The notes below the pieces were generated by a model. That model was not told where the DNA came from and made no database searches. It worked only from the letters and a program-made list of their open reading frames with translations. Below, piece by piece: positions 33,956-41,873 of a DNA stretch of 64,000 nt (its first letter is position 1; every line of letters begins with the position of its first letter). The position numbers and the translations under genes are program-made. Source of the stretch: Flavobacteriales bacterium (GTDB taxonomy: Bacteria > Bacteroidota > Bacteroidia > Flavobacteriales_F > PHOS-HE28); assembly GCA_019912395.1 (NCBI GenBank), contig JAIOIH010000040.1, positions 62,001 through 126,000 of the forward strand, given 5' to 3'.

Positions 33956-34658
33956 AGGCGTGCTCTACCTGCTTCCCGTTTGGCTGGGCGAGGCCGGCGG
34001 CATCGAACTTTTGCCTCCGGCGAACATCGCCATCGCGGAGCGGGTGAAGCTGTTCTTCTGTGAGAATGAACGCACCGCCCGGCGGATGCTGCGGAGGATG
34101 TCCAAGGCGATCGATCTGGACGCGATCGAACTTCACCTCTTGAACAAGGACAGCACGGCAGCGGACATCGCGGAGTTCGGGATCCTGCTGGGCACGCGGG
34201 ATGCGGCGATCATCAGCGAAGCCGGGATGCCCTGCATCGCCGACCCCGGGGCGCGCTTGGTGGCGGAGGCGCACCGCAGGAATGTCCGCGTGGTGCCGCT
34301 CACCGGCCCCTCCTCCCTCCTGCTCGCCCTGGCGGCCTCGGGCCTGAACGGCCAGCAATTCACTTTTCACGGATACCTGCCACGGGAGAGCACGCAGCGC
34401 AAGCAGCAGGTCAAAAAGCTGGAGCAGGAAGCCCAGCGCACGGGCGGCGCGCAGCTTTTCATCGAGACGCCCTACCGCAATGATGCCCTGCTGGCGGACC
34501 TGCTTGCTGCCTGCGCGGGCAATACCCGCCTGTGCGTCGCCATCGACCTGGAGCAGCCCGGCGGCAGCGTGATCACTCGGACCGTAGCGGCCTGGCGCAA
34601 GGGCGCACCTGCACTGGGCAAGCGGCCCTGCGTGTTCATCCTCGGGGCGGAAGGTTGA
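33945..34658 (+). CDS. SAM-dependent methyltransferase of the tetrapyrrole-methylase fold (RsmI-like)
   Basis: 237 residues. Motifs include the N-terminal YLLPVWLGEAG, SEAGMPCIADPGARLV and VVPLTGPSSLLLALAASGL, the signature of RsmI, which 2'-O-methylates cytidine 1402 of 16S rRNA. The protein is shorter than E. coli RsmI (about 286 residues) and lacks the C-terminal extension, as in many Bacteroidota paralogues. Direct rRNA methylation is therefore likely but not certain. The ATG at 33945 lies within the phosphatase gene. Confidence 0.82.
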   Translation: MQAEGVLYLLPVWLGEAGGIELLPPANIAIAERVKLFFCENERTARRMLRRMSKAIDLDAIELHLLNKDSTAADIAEFGILLGTRDAAIISEAGMPCIADPGARLVAEAHRRNVRVVPLTGPSSLLLALAASGLNGQQFTFHGYLPRESTQRKQQVKKLEQEAQRTGGAQLFIETPYRNDALLADLLAACAGNTRLCVAIDLEQPGGSVITRTVAAWRKGAPALGKRPCVFILGAEG

Positions 34659-34732
34659 TCGCGTGTCTCATGGCATGATCGATCTCCTCCCTCCACACCG
34701 CCCCCGTTCTTCAAGCTCCGCCAACGGCAGGT

Positions 34733-34752
34733 CGGAAGGACCGGTCCTTCCG
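34733..34752. repeat. Perfect 20-bp palindrome CGGAAGGACCGGTCCTTCCG
   Basis: All ten base pairs match around the centre 34742/34743, in the 212-base gap before the enoyl-CoA hydratase gene. There is no loop, so it is a protein-binding palindrome rather than a hairpin terminator by appearance. It lies about 118 bases before the next ATG. Confidence 0.6.
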
Positions 34753-34870
34753 GAAAAGTCGGTTGGTGTTCCTTCCCTTCCAGGCGGCCGACACCGTGAC
34801 GATGGCAGCGTAGAGTTCCTGCTCGTCTAAACCTGGATCACGATCTTCGCGACCGCAAATACCGCAAGCC

Positions 34871-35641
34871 ATGACCGAAGCCTTTGTGAAGACCGCGATC
34901 GCGGACGGGATCGCCACCGTCACCTTTCATCACCCCAAGAGCAACAGCCTGCCCGCGGACATCCTCGCCGCGTTGGCCGGGAACATCGAGCAAGCGGGTG
35001 CGGACAGGAATGTGCGCATGATCGTGCTGCGGAGCGAAGGCGAAAAGGCATTCTGCGCAGGGGCCAGTTTCGATGAGCTGGTGGCGATCGATAGCGAGGC
35101 GGCCGGCCTGTCCTTCTTCAACGGCTTTGCGTTGGTGATCAACGCGATCCGCACGGTGCCCTGCTTCGTGATCGGTCGCGTGCAAGCGAAGGCCGTGGGC
35201 GGTGGCGTGGGCTTGGCGGCCGCAGTGGACGTATGCTATGCGCACGAAAGCGCTTCGGTGAAACTGAGCGAACTGGCCATCGGGATCGGTCCGTTCGTGG
35301 TGGGCCCGGCGGTGGAACGCAAGCTGGGAACCGCGTCCTTCGGGCTGATGAGCGCCACCCCGGCCGCTTGGCGCACGGCGAAATGGGCCGAGCAGAAAGG
35401 CCTTTATGCCGAGGTGTTCAACACGCAGGAAAAACTGGATGCGGCCGTGGAAGCCCATGCCAAGGAATTGAGCGCTTACAGTCCCGAGGCCATGGCCGAA
35501 CTGAAACGGATCCTATGGCGCGGCACGGAGGACTGGGACAGTCTGCTGCCGGAACGGGCAGCCGTGAGCGGCCGATTGGTGCTCTCCGAATTCACGCGGA
35601 GCGCCATCGCCGAGTTCAAGCGGAAGGCCGCAAGCCGATAG
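34871..35641 (+). CDS. Enoyl-CoA hydratase/isomerase family protein
   Basis: 256 residues of the crotonase fold. The oxyanion-hole segments are CAGASFDEL and AKAVGGGVGLAAAVD, and the acid/base region is SELAIGIGP. It may be a methylglutaconyl-CoA hydratase of leucine degradation, as similar short proteins in Bacteroidota often are, but no leu-catabolic genes are adjacent to confirm it. It stands alone between the methyltransferase and phosphatase genes. Confidence 0.85.
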   Translation: MTEAFVKTAIADGIATVTFHHPKSNSLPADILAALAGNIEQAGADRNVRMIVLRSEGEKAFCAGASFDELVAIDSEAAGLSFFNGFALVINAIRTVPCFVIGRVQAKAVGGGVGLAAAVDVCYAHESASVKLSELAIGIGPFVVGPAVERKLGTASFGLMSATPAAWRTAKWAEQKGLYAEVFNTQEKLDAAVEAHAKELSAYSPEAMAELKRILWRGTEDWDSLLPERAAVSGRLVLSEFTRSAIAEFKRKAASR

Positions 35642-35715
35642 GCCGAACGGGGAACCCCACGCTGTTTTCTTCGTAGGAACGCGGGCCTGTCCCCCATGCG
35701 GACGGGCACGCCAAC

Positions 35716-37182
35716 GTGAAGAAGTATTTCGCATCCACCTCCCGCAAGGTCCTTTTGCTGCTCTACGGCGCATCGCTATTGATCGGCGTGGCCATCATCA
35801 TCCGCTCCCACCGGGGTGAGAAGGAGGCGTTGAAGGAGCAGACCATGGCACGGCTGGCAGGGGTCACGGGTACGCTCTCCACGCAATTGGACGGGGGCCG
35901 CATCACGCGTTTGCTGAAGACCTACGATTCGCGCGGCATGCTGGTGAAGAACACCCAGGATGCCTGGTACTACGTGCAGCACGGCGCGCTGGAGAAAAGC
36001 GCCCATGCCGCGGGCCTCACCACTCCGTTGCTCATCGTGGCCTACGATGCCGGGAAGCAGGAACTGCAAACCGTGATCACCTCCGCCGAACGCCCCGAGC
36101 TGCGCAATGCGTACACCGGTCCGGGAGCCAGGGAGATCAGGAACTATCTCCAGCGGGCGGAGGGCCAGCCCATGCGCATCAGCAGTGCTGGCGAACTGCT
36201 GGCCGTTGACGCGGTGCGCGACGCGCAAGGACAGATCGTCGCCGCGCTCGTGGCACGTTCCCCGTTGGCCCTGCTTCGCACCGACTCCAATGCCGAACTG
36301 GTCCGGGAGATCGGGTTCACCGCGCTGTTGTTCGCGCTGGTCGGCCTGTTGCTCTTCCGCCGTGTGGGGCGCCTGGTGCGCCATGAGGAAGAGGAGCGCA
36401 ACGACCTGCAGGTCCGGCACGACGGCATCACGGACAGCATCGCCTACGCCGGCAAGATCCAATCCGCCCTGATCCCCTCGCCGGAGCGCTTCCGCGAGCA
36501 GTTCGATGATTTCTTCGTGCTGAACCGCCCTCGCGATGTGGTGAGCGGCGACTTCCATTGGTACCATCGGATCAGCGCACATGAATGCCTGGTGGCCGCA
36601 GCGGATTGCACGGGGCACGGACTTCCGGGCGCCATGATGGCGGCCATTGCCTGCTCGTTGCTGAACGACCTGGTCCGCGATGGATCGGACGGCGATCCCG
36701 CGGAACTGCTGGCCGAGCTGAACCGCCGCCTGATCAATACGCTGAACCAGGAAGGCCGCCGCTCCGGCGCGGGCGATGGGCTGGACATCGCGCTTTGCCG
36801 GATCGATCGCAACGCGCAGGAGATCCTCTTTGCCGGAGCCTTCCGCCCGCTGTACTGGATGCACGAGGGGCAGCTCACGGTGATCAACGGTGATCGCAAG
36901 CCCGTGGGCGGATCGCAACACGGGGCCGACCGGAAGTTCAGCGTACACCGCATCGCCTATCACGCAGGCGACAGCATCTACCTTTTCAGCGACGGCTATG
37001 TGGACCAGTTCGGTGGTCCGGAGCGAAAGAAGTTCATGACCACGCGGTTCAGCGAGATCCTGTTGGCCAACCACGGGATGCCCATGGCCATGCAGGCCGA
37101 AGCGCTCGATCGGGCGTTCAACGAATGGAAGGGAACGCAGCCCCAGGTGGACGATGTCTGCGTGCTGGGCATTGCGGTATAG
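35716..37182 (+). CDS. Membrane-anchored SpoIIE-type (PP2C-like) serine phosphatase
   Basis: 488 residues from a GTG start that gives the first membrane helix (KVLLLLYGASLLIGVAIII). A periplasmic sensor region of about 150 residues and a second helix (EIGFTALLFALVGLLLF) follow. The cytoplasmic half is a SpoIIE phosphatase: DVVSGDFHWY, AADCTGHGLPGAMMA, LFSDGYVDQFGG and the terminal VDDVCVLGIAV, holding the metal-binding aspartates. It probably dephosphorylates a STAS protein in a partner-switch pathway. The STAS gene at 24.6 kb and the SpoIIAA-like gene at 45.5 kb are candidate partners. Confidence 0.88.
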   Translation: MKKYFASTSRKVLLLLYGASLLIGVAIIIRSHRGEKEALKEQTMARLAGVTGTLSTQLDGGRITRLLKTYDSRGMLVKNTQDAWYYVQHGALEKSAHAAGLTTPLLIVAYDAGKQELQTVITSAERPELRNAYTGPGAREIRNYLQRAEGQPMRISSAGELLAVDAVRDAQGQIVAALVARSPLALLRTDSNAELVREIGFTALLFALVGLLLFRRVGRLVRHEEEERNDLQVRHDGITDSIAYAGKIQSALIPSPERFREQFDDFFVLNRPRDVVSGDFHWYHRISAHECLVAAADCTGHGLPGAMMAAIACSLLNDLVRDGSDGDPAELLAELNRRLINTLNQEGRRSGAGDGLDIALCRIDRNAQEILFAGAFRPLYWMHEGQLTVINGDRKPVGGSQHGADRKFSVHRIAYHAGDSIYLFSDGYVDQFGGPERKKFMTTRFSEILLANHGMPMAMQAEALDRAFNEWKGTQPQVDDVCVLGIAV

Positions 37183-37258
37183 TCGCTCCACCGCGCCTTT
37201 TTTCCAACGCCGCGCACGTGCATATCGGATCATCCGCGCCCGGCAAACTTGAGCCTTC

Positions 37259-37266
37259 TATATTTG
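37259..37266 (+). promoter_or_regulatory. -7 promoter element (TATATTTG) of the DUF349 gene
   Basis: Exact TAnnTTTG match 39 bases before the ATG at 37306. An open frame from 37249 begins upstream of it and was rejected. Confidence 0.6.
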
Positions 37267-37305
37267 GTCGCTCGGTCCAGCCCAACGGACCGGCACCTGC
37301 ACAGC

Positions 37306-39153
37306 ATGGCAACGAAAAGCGAGTTGATCGCCAAGATGGAGGAATTGCTCCAGCAACCGGACGTGGAACGCTCGTCCGAGGCGGTGGAGACCCTGAAGGA
37401 AACGTATGAGGACATTGTAGCGGTGGAGAAGGCCGAGGCCGAGGCCAAGGCTGCCGAGGAGGCCCGGGACGAGGAGGCCGCGCCACCGCCCGAGGAGGAG
37501 GTGGAGGCGGTGGGTCCCCCGCCTGCTGCCGAACCGAAGGTGCCCCACCAACCGATCGAATCCGCACCGCTCGCCGATGAGGACGACAAGAAGTTCAAGC
37601 AACTGCTGGACGCCTTCAACACCAAGGTGAACGACATCCGGCGGAAACGCCAGAAGGAGGAGAACGACAACCTTGCGGCCAAGCAGGAACTAATGACCGA
37701 ACTGCGGGCCCTGATCGCCAACGAGGAGAACATCGGCAATGCCTTCCAGCGCTTCACCGAGATCGGCGAGCTCTGGAAGAACATCGGCCCGATCCCCCAG
37801 CAGAGCTACCGCGAACTGCAGCACGAGTACAGCCAGTTGCGCGAGGAGTTCTTCTACCACATCCGGATCTACAAGGAGCTACGCGACCATGACCTGCGCA
37901 AGAACACCGCGCTGAAGCAGGCCCTGGTGGCGGACATGGAAGCGGTGCAGCGCGTGGACAGCGTGCGCGATGCGGAGCGCCTGGTGAAGGAGTACCAGGA
38001 CAAGTGGCACCAGATCGGCCCCGTGGTGAAGGAGGACCGCGAAGCGGTGAGCGAAGCGTTCTGGAACGCCACCCGCGTGGTGTACGACCGCATCAACGAC
38101 CACTACAAGGCCCGCCGTGCCGAGCACGAGGCGAACCTGGACTCGAAGCAGGCCCTGGTGGAAAAGGTGACCGAGCTGGGGAAACAGGCCGAGAACCTCT
38201 CCTCGAACGAGTGGAAGGCCCTCACCGAACAAGTGCTGGAGCTCCAGAACGCCTGGAAGAGCATCGGCTTCGCCACGAAGAAGGACAACGAGCGGGTATG
38301 GAAGGAATTCCGCAATGCCTGCAATGTGTTCTTCGATCGGAAGAACGCGCACTACGCGGCGGTGAAGGACCAGTACAAGGCCATGCGCGAGAAGAAGGAG
38401 GCCCTGATCGCCGAGGCCACCGCGCTGAAGGATAGCACCGCATGGCGCCAGACCGCGGACAAGTTGAAGGCCCTTCAACAGCAATGGAAGGAAGTGGGAA
38501 GCGCGGGTCAACGGGACGAGCACAAGCTTTGGGGCCGGTTCCGCGATGCGTGCGACGCCTTCTTCAAGGCGCGCAGTGCCGCATTCGAGCAGCAGGATGC
38601 CGAGCAGGCCGAGCACGCCAAGGCCAAGGAGGAGCTGATCGGGGAGATCGAGGCCTTCAGCCTCACGGGCGACCGCCAAGCGGACATGGAAAGCCTCAAG
38701 GCCTTCAGTGCACGCTGGCTCAGTGGCGGCCGCATTTCACCCAAGCAGTACGACCGGTTGAGCGCACGCTACCGGGCCGCATTGGACAAGCAGTACGGGC
38801 AATTGAAGCTCAACGACGGGGAGCGGCGCAAGATGTCGTTCCAGAACCGCGTGCAGGACCTGGCCTCCGCACCGGACGGCAAGGAGCGCATCGAGAAGGA
38901 GAGCCGCTTCGTGAAGCGCAAGATCGAGGAGCTGGAGACGGAGCTTCGCCAAGGCGAGGAGAACATGGGCAAGTTCAACTTCAAGAGCGCGGCCGGCGCG
39001 GCGATGAAGCAGGAGATGGAGAAGAACCTGGAGCGGACCCGCCAGGAGATCGAGCGACTACAGGCACAGCACAAGCAACTTCACGCCGAATTGCGGGCCA
39101 TGCAACCGCAACCCCAAGAGGCGGTGGATCCCTCTGCCGCAGGTGGCGCATGA
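37306..39153 (+). CDS. DUF349-repeat protein
   Basis: 615 residues, highly charged and helical. At least five DUF349-like repeats of about 70 residues are marked by a tryptophan-glycine motif: LWKNIGPIPQ, KWHQIGPVVK, AWKSIGFATK, QWKEVGSAGQ and RWLSGGRISP. An acidic, proline-containing N-terminus (30-110) precedes them and a coiled coil with Gln/Ala-rich tail ends the protein. DUF349 proteins are widespread in Bacteroidota and their function is not established as far as I know. It has its own promoter. Confidence 0.88.
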   Translation: MATKSELIAKMEELLQQPDVERSSEAVETLKETYEDIVAVEKAEAEAKAAEEARDEEAAPPPEEEVEAVGPPPAAEPKVPHQPIESAPLADEDDKKFKQLLDAFNTKVNDIRRKRQKEENDNLAAKQELMTELRALIANEENIGNAFQRFTEIGELWKNIGPIPQQSYRELQHEYSQLREEFFYHIRIYKELRDHDLRKNTALKQALVADMEAVQRVDSVRDAERLVKEYQDKWHQIGPVVKEDREAVSEAFWNATRVVYDRINDHYKARRAEHEANLDSKQALVEKVTELGKQAENLSSNEWKALTEQVLELQNAWKSIGFATKKDNERVWKEFRNACNVFFDRKNAHYAAVKDQYKAMREKKEALIAEATALKDSTAWRQTADKLKALQQQWKEVGSAGQRDEHKLWGRFRDACDAFFKARSAAFEQQDAEQAEHAKAKEELIGEIEAFSLTGDRQADMESLKAFSARWLSGGRISPKQYDRLSARYRAALDKQYGQLKLNDGERRKMSFQNRVQDLASAPDGKERIEKESRFVKRKIEELETELRQGEENMGKFNFKSAAGAAMKQEMEKNLERTRQEIERLQAQHKQLHAELRAMQPQPQEAVDPSAAGGA

Positions 39154-39196
39154 TCCTCATCCGTACACATTACGATCAAACCAAAACAGGAACTAC

Positions 39197-39625
39197 ATGG
39201 GCATGATGAAGGAGTTCAAGGAGTTCGCGATGAAGGGCAACCTTGTTGACATCGCGGTGGGTTTCGTGATGGGCGCCGCCTTCACGCGCCTGGTCACCTC
39301 GTTCACCGGAGGTATCGTCACGCCGTTGATCAGCATGATCACCGGTGATGTGAAGTTCGACAACCTCAAATGGGTGCTTCGCGCCAGTGTGCCGGAAATA
39401 AAGGATGCCGCCGGTGCCGTCACGGTGCCGGGCGCTGCCGAAGTGGCGGTGCTGTACGGTGCTTTCCTGGAAGCGACAATTGATTTCCTGATCGTGGCCT
39501 TCGTGATGTTCATGGTGGTGAAGGCCGTGAACAAGATGAAGAAGCCTGAACCTGCGGCAGCTCCTGCAGGTCCCACGGATGACCAGAAATTGCTGATGGA
39601 GATCCGCGACCTGCTGAAGAAGTAG
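39197..39625 (+). CDS. mscL: Large-conductance mechanosensitive channel
   Basis: 142 residues. The N-terminal helix and first membrane segment match MscL (FKEFAMKGNLVDIAVGFVMGAAF), a periplasmic loop follows and the second segment is FLIVAFVMFMVVKAVNKMKK. A C-terminal bundle (TDDQKLLMEIRDLLK) is typical. Homopentamers open under membrane tension and release solutes during osmotic downshock. An ATG two codons later is also possible. Confidence 0.94.
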   Translation: MGMMKEFKEFAMKGNLVDIAVGFVMGAAFTRLVTSFTGGIVTPLISMITGDVKFDNLKWVLRASVPEIKDAAGAVTVPGAAEVAVLYGAFLEATIDFLIVAFVMFMVVKAVNKMKKPEPAAAPAGPTDDQKLLMEIRDLLKK

Positions 39626-39644
39626 GGTTGCACTCCCGCATCTG

Positions 39645-39672
39645 AAAAGCCTCGGCGCATGCCGGGGCTTTT
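39645..39672. terminator. Bidirectional terminator between mscL and the ABC importer genes
   Basis: AAAAGCCTCGGC (39645-39656) pairs over 12 positions (one G-U) with GCCGGGGCTTTT (39661-39672) around a GCAT loop, with flanking A and T tracts. It can stop transcription from mscL on the plus strand and from the importer operon on the minus strand. Confidence 0.85.
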
Positions 39673-39676
39673 CGTT

Positions 39677-40456
39677 TCAGGGCACGAAGCGGTGCGTGCC
39701 GTTGGACGGGTCGAACCGCACGCCACTTCCGTGGAAGGCCCGCCCCAGTTCTCCGGAGGCGATGGCTTCCTGCGGGGTTCCTTGCCAGGGTCCCTCCCCG
39801 CTCCGCATCAGCAGCATGCGATCGCACAGGTCCACGGCAAGCTGGAGGTCATGGGTGCTGAAGAGCACGGCCTTGGATCCCCCGTGCGCGATGGAGCGCA
39901 ATACCCGCACGATCTCCGCACGGTTGGGCAGGTCCAGAAAGGCAGTGGGCTCGTCCAGCAACAGCACGGGCGTCGCCTGCGCAAGGGCGCGGGCCACCAG
40001 CACCTTTTGGCACTCCCCATCGCTGCACGTGGCCACCTGCCGGTGGCGCAGGTGCAATGCACCCACCCGTTCCAAGGCGTCGTCCACGGCCGCACGGTCC
40101 TTCGGTGTCGATCGGCCCCAGCGGTCGGTCCACGGCTGCCTTCCCAACCCCACCAAGGTTTCCACGTCCAAAATGCCCGTCGGTGGGCGGCCGGTCAGTA
40201 CCACGGCGATGGACCGTGCGCGATCCGTGGCGGAAAGCGCGTGGACATTCCTGCCGTCCAGCCAAACGCCGCCTTCCACCGGCGGCTGCAGCCCGGCGAG
40301 GGTGCGGATCAGGGTGCTTTTTCCGATGCCGTTGATGCCGAGCAACGCGGTGAGGCTCCCGGCAGGGAGGTCCAGCTCGATGTTGCGCATCAGCGGCTTT
40401 CGCCCGTACCCGACGGACAGGTTCCCGGTGTGGAGCAGGCTTTTCATGGTCTTCAT
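39677..40456 (-). CDS. FecE-type ABC transporter ATP-binding protein
   Basis: 259 residues. Walker A is LLGINGIGKSTL, the signature is SDGECQKV (SDGE in place of LSGGE, a usual variant in this subfamily) and Walker B is VLLLDEPTAFLD, followed by the switch histidine in FSTHD. With the FecCD-type permease it forms an importer for iron-siderophore, haem or cobalamin. The start overlaps the permease stop as ATGA, so they are coupled; upstream in-frame ATGs exist in the permease end. No substrate-binding protein gene is in the window. Confidence 0.88.
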   Translation of the reverse strand: MKTMKSLLHTGNLSVGYGRKPLMRNIELDLPAGSLTALLGINGIGKSTLIRTLAGLQPPVEGGVWLDGRNVHALSATDRARSIAVVLTGRPPTGILDVETLVGLGRQPWTDRWGRSTPKDRAAVDDALERVGALHLRHRQVATCSDGECQKVLVARALAQATPVLLLDEPTAFLDLPNRAEIVRVLRSIAHGGSKAVLFSTHDLQLAVDLCDRMLLMRSGEGPWQGTPQEAIASGELGRAFHGSGVRFDPSNGTHRFVP

Positions 40457-41463
40457 CTTCCGGCCCATCTTCTTCCGCTGAGCAACACCCACAGCACCAC
40501 GGGAACGCCCAGCAAACTGGTTACCGCATTGAGGGGCAATGCAGCACCCGTCCATGCCGCGCGAACGATCAGGTCGCAGCCCAACGCGAGCGCTGCACCG
40601 AGGAGGATCGTGCCCGGCATCAACAGGCGGTGGTCCGCGCTGCGCAGGAATGCGCGGGCCACATGGGGCACCGCCAAGCCGAGGAAAGCGATGGGGCCGC
40701 AGAACGCGGTGACGGTGCCCGCGAGCAGCCCGGTGATCCAGATGGCACGCCGCCGCACTTGCACCACGTCCACGCCCATGCTGCGCGCATGGTCGTCCCC
40801 GATCAGCATCGCGTTCAAGGGCTTCACCATGGTCAACGCAAACAACAGCCCGATGGACACGGGCACCATGATCCAGGGCAGGCGCGCCAATTCCATCCCT
40901 GCGAAGGAGCCCATGCCCCACAGCACGAAACCCTTCAACGCGCGCGCTTCACTGGTGGCCTGCAGCACGCTTACCAAGGCCGTACACAGGTAGCCGACCA
41001 TCAGTCCGAGGATGAGGAGGGTGACACCGCCGCCCACCCGCCGGTCCGCTGCGGTGATCAGCAGAAGCACGGCGATGGCGCCGATCAAGGCCGCCCCGGT
41101 GATCAGCAGGTCATCCGGCACCGGCATCATTGTCCAGATCGGCTGGGCGAGCATCACCAAGGCCACGCCAAGCGCCGCACCGCCGGTCATGCCCAGAACA
41201 CCGGGCCCCGCGAGCGGGTTGTGGAATATGGTCTGCATCAGGAGGCCCGCCGCGGCCAAGCCCGATCCGGCGGCGGCGGCGGTAAGGATCTCCGGTAGGC
41301 GGACCTGGCGCACGATCACGGCATGCGCTCCTCCATCGGCGTGGAACAGCGCTCCCCATACCTGCGGCAAGGGCACGTTCACCGTTCCCGAGGCCAGCCC
41401 GAGCAGTGCGAGCAACACCCCCAGCACCGCGAACGCCACCAACCACCAGCCTTTGCCCCGCAT
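40453..41463 (-). CDS. FecCD-family ABC transporter permease
   Basis: 336 residues with about ten hydrophobic segments, the normal length and pattern for the family. Recognisable motifs are LPQVWGALF, LPEILTAAAAGSGLAAAGLLMQTIFHNPLA (shown in part), and FCGPIAFLGLAVPHVAR. It forms the membrane channel for iron-siderophore, haem or vitamin B12 import. A TAAGTTTG promoter lies at 41468-41475 and the downstream ATPase is coupled to it. Confidence 0.9.
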   Translation of the reverse strand: MRGKGWWLVAFAVLGVLLALLGLASGTVNVPLPQVWGALFHADGGAHAVIVRQVRLPEILTAAAAGSGLAAAGLLMQTIFHNPLAGPGVLGMTGGAALGVALVMLAQPIWTMMPVPDDLLITGAALIGAIAVLLLITAADRRVGGGVTLLILGLMVGYLCTALVSVLQATSEARALKGFVLWGMGSFAGMELARLPWIMVPVSIGLLFALTMVKPLNAMLIGDDHARSMGVDVVQVRRRAIWITGLLAGTVTAFCGPIAFLGLAVPHVARAFLRSADHRLLMPGTILLGAALALGCDLIVRAAWTGAALPLNAVTSLLGVPVVLWVLLSGRRWAGR

Positions 41464-41467
41464 CCGG

Positions 41468-41475
41468 CAAACTTA
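41468..41475 (-). promoter_or_regulatory. -7 promoter element (TAAGTTTG) of the importer operon
   Basis: Exact match to TAnnTTTG, five bases before the ATG at 41463. A TTG lies 16 bases further upstream, one short of the usual 17-23 spacing. Confidence 0.5.
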
Positions 41476-41572
41476 TACGGCGGGGCCGAAGCAACCCCAC
41501 GGATCACGCCCCTGCCGTCGTTGCCCACCCATGACCGATGTGTGGGCACAAAAGGCGACCTTCGCGGCCACT

Positions 41573-41863
41573 ATGAACGAACATGCTCCCGTGATCCGGC
41601 GGTTCCGCTGGGTGGCCATCCTTGAAGGCATCAGCTTTTTGGTACTGCTATTCATTGCGATGCCACTGAAATACCTGGCGGACATGCCCTTGGCCGTGAA
41701 GTATGTGGGCTGGGCGCATGGCATTTTGTTCATCGGCTATATCGTATTGGCCATTCCCCTGTTCACCCGGTTGAAATGGCCGATCGAACGGGTGTATGGC
41801 GTGGGCATCGCCTCGCTCCTCCCCTTCGGCACCTTCGTGTTGGAGCGCCGTTGGCTCCGCTGA
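41573..41863 (+). CDS. DUF3817 small membrane protein
   Basis: 96 residues with three hydrophobic segments. The pattern RRFRWVAILEGISFLVLLF, then MPLKYLAD and VGWAHGILFIGYIVLA, is that of DUF3817 proteins (YdzA-like), whose function is unknown. The ATG at 41573 was chosen to fit the family length; an ATG at 41531 would add 14 residues. It lies between the convergent LysM gene and the divergent importer operon. Confidence 0.8.
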   Translation: MNEHAPVIRRFRWVAILEGISFLVLLFIAMPLKYLADMPLAVKYVGWAHGILFIGYIVLAIPLFTRLKWPIERVYGVGIASLLPFGTFVLERRWLR

Positions 41864-41873
41864 TCGCCATCGC

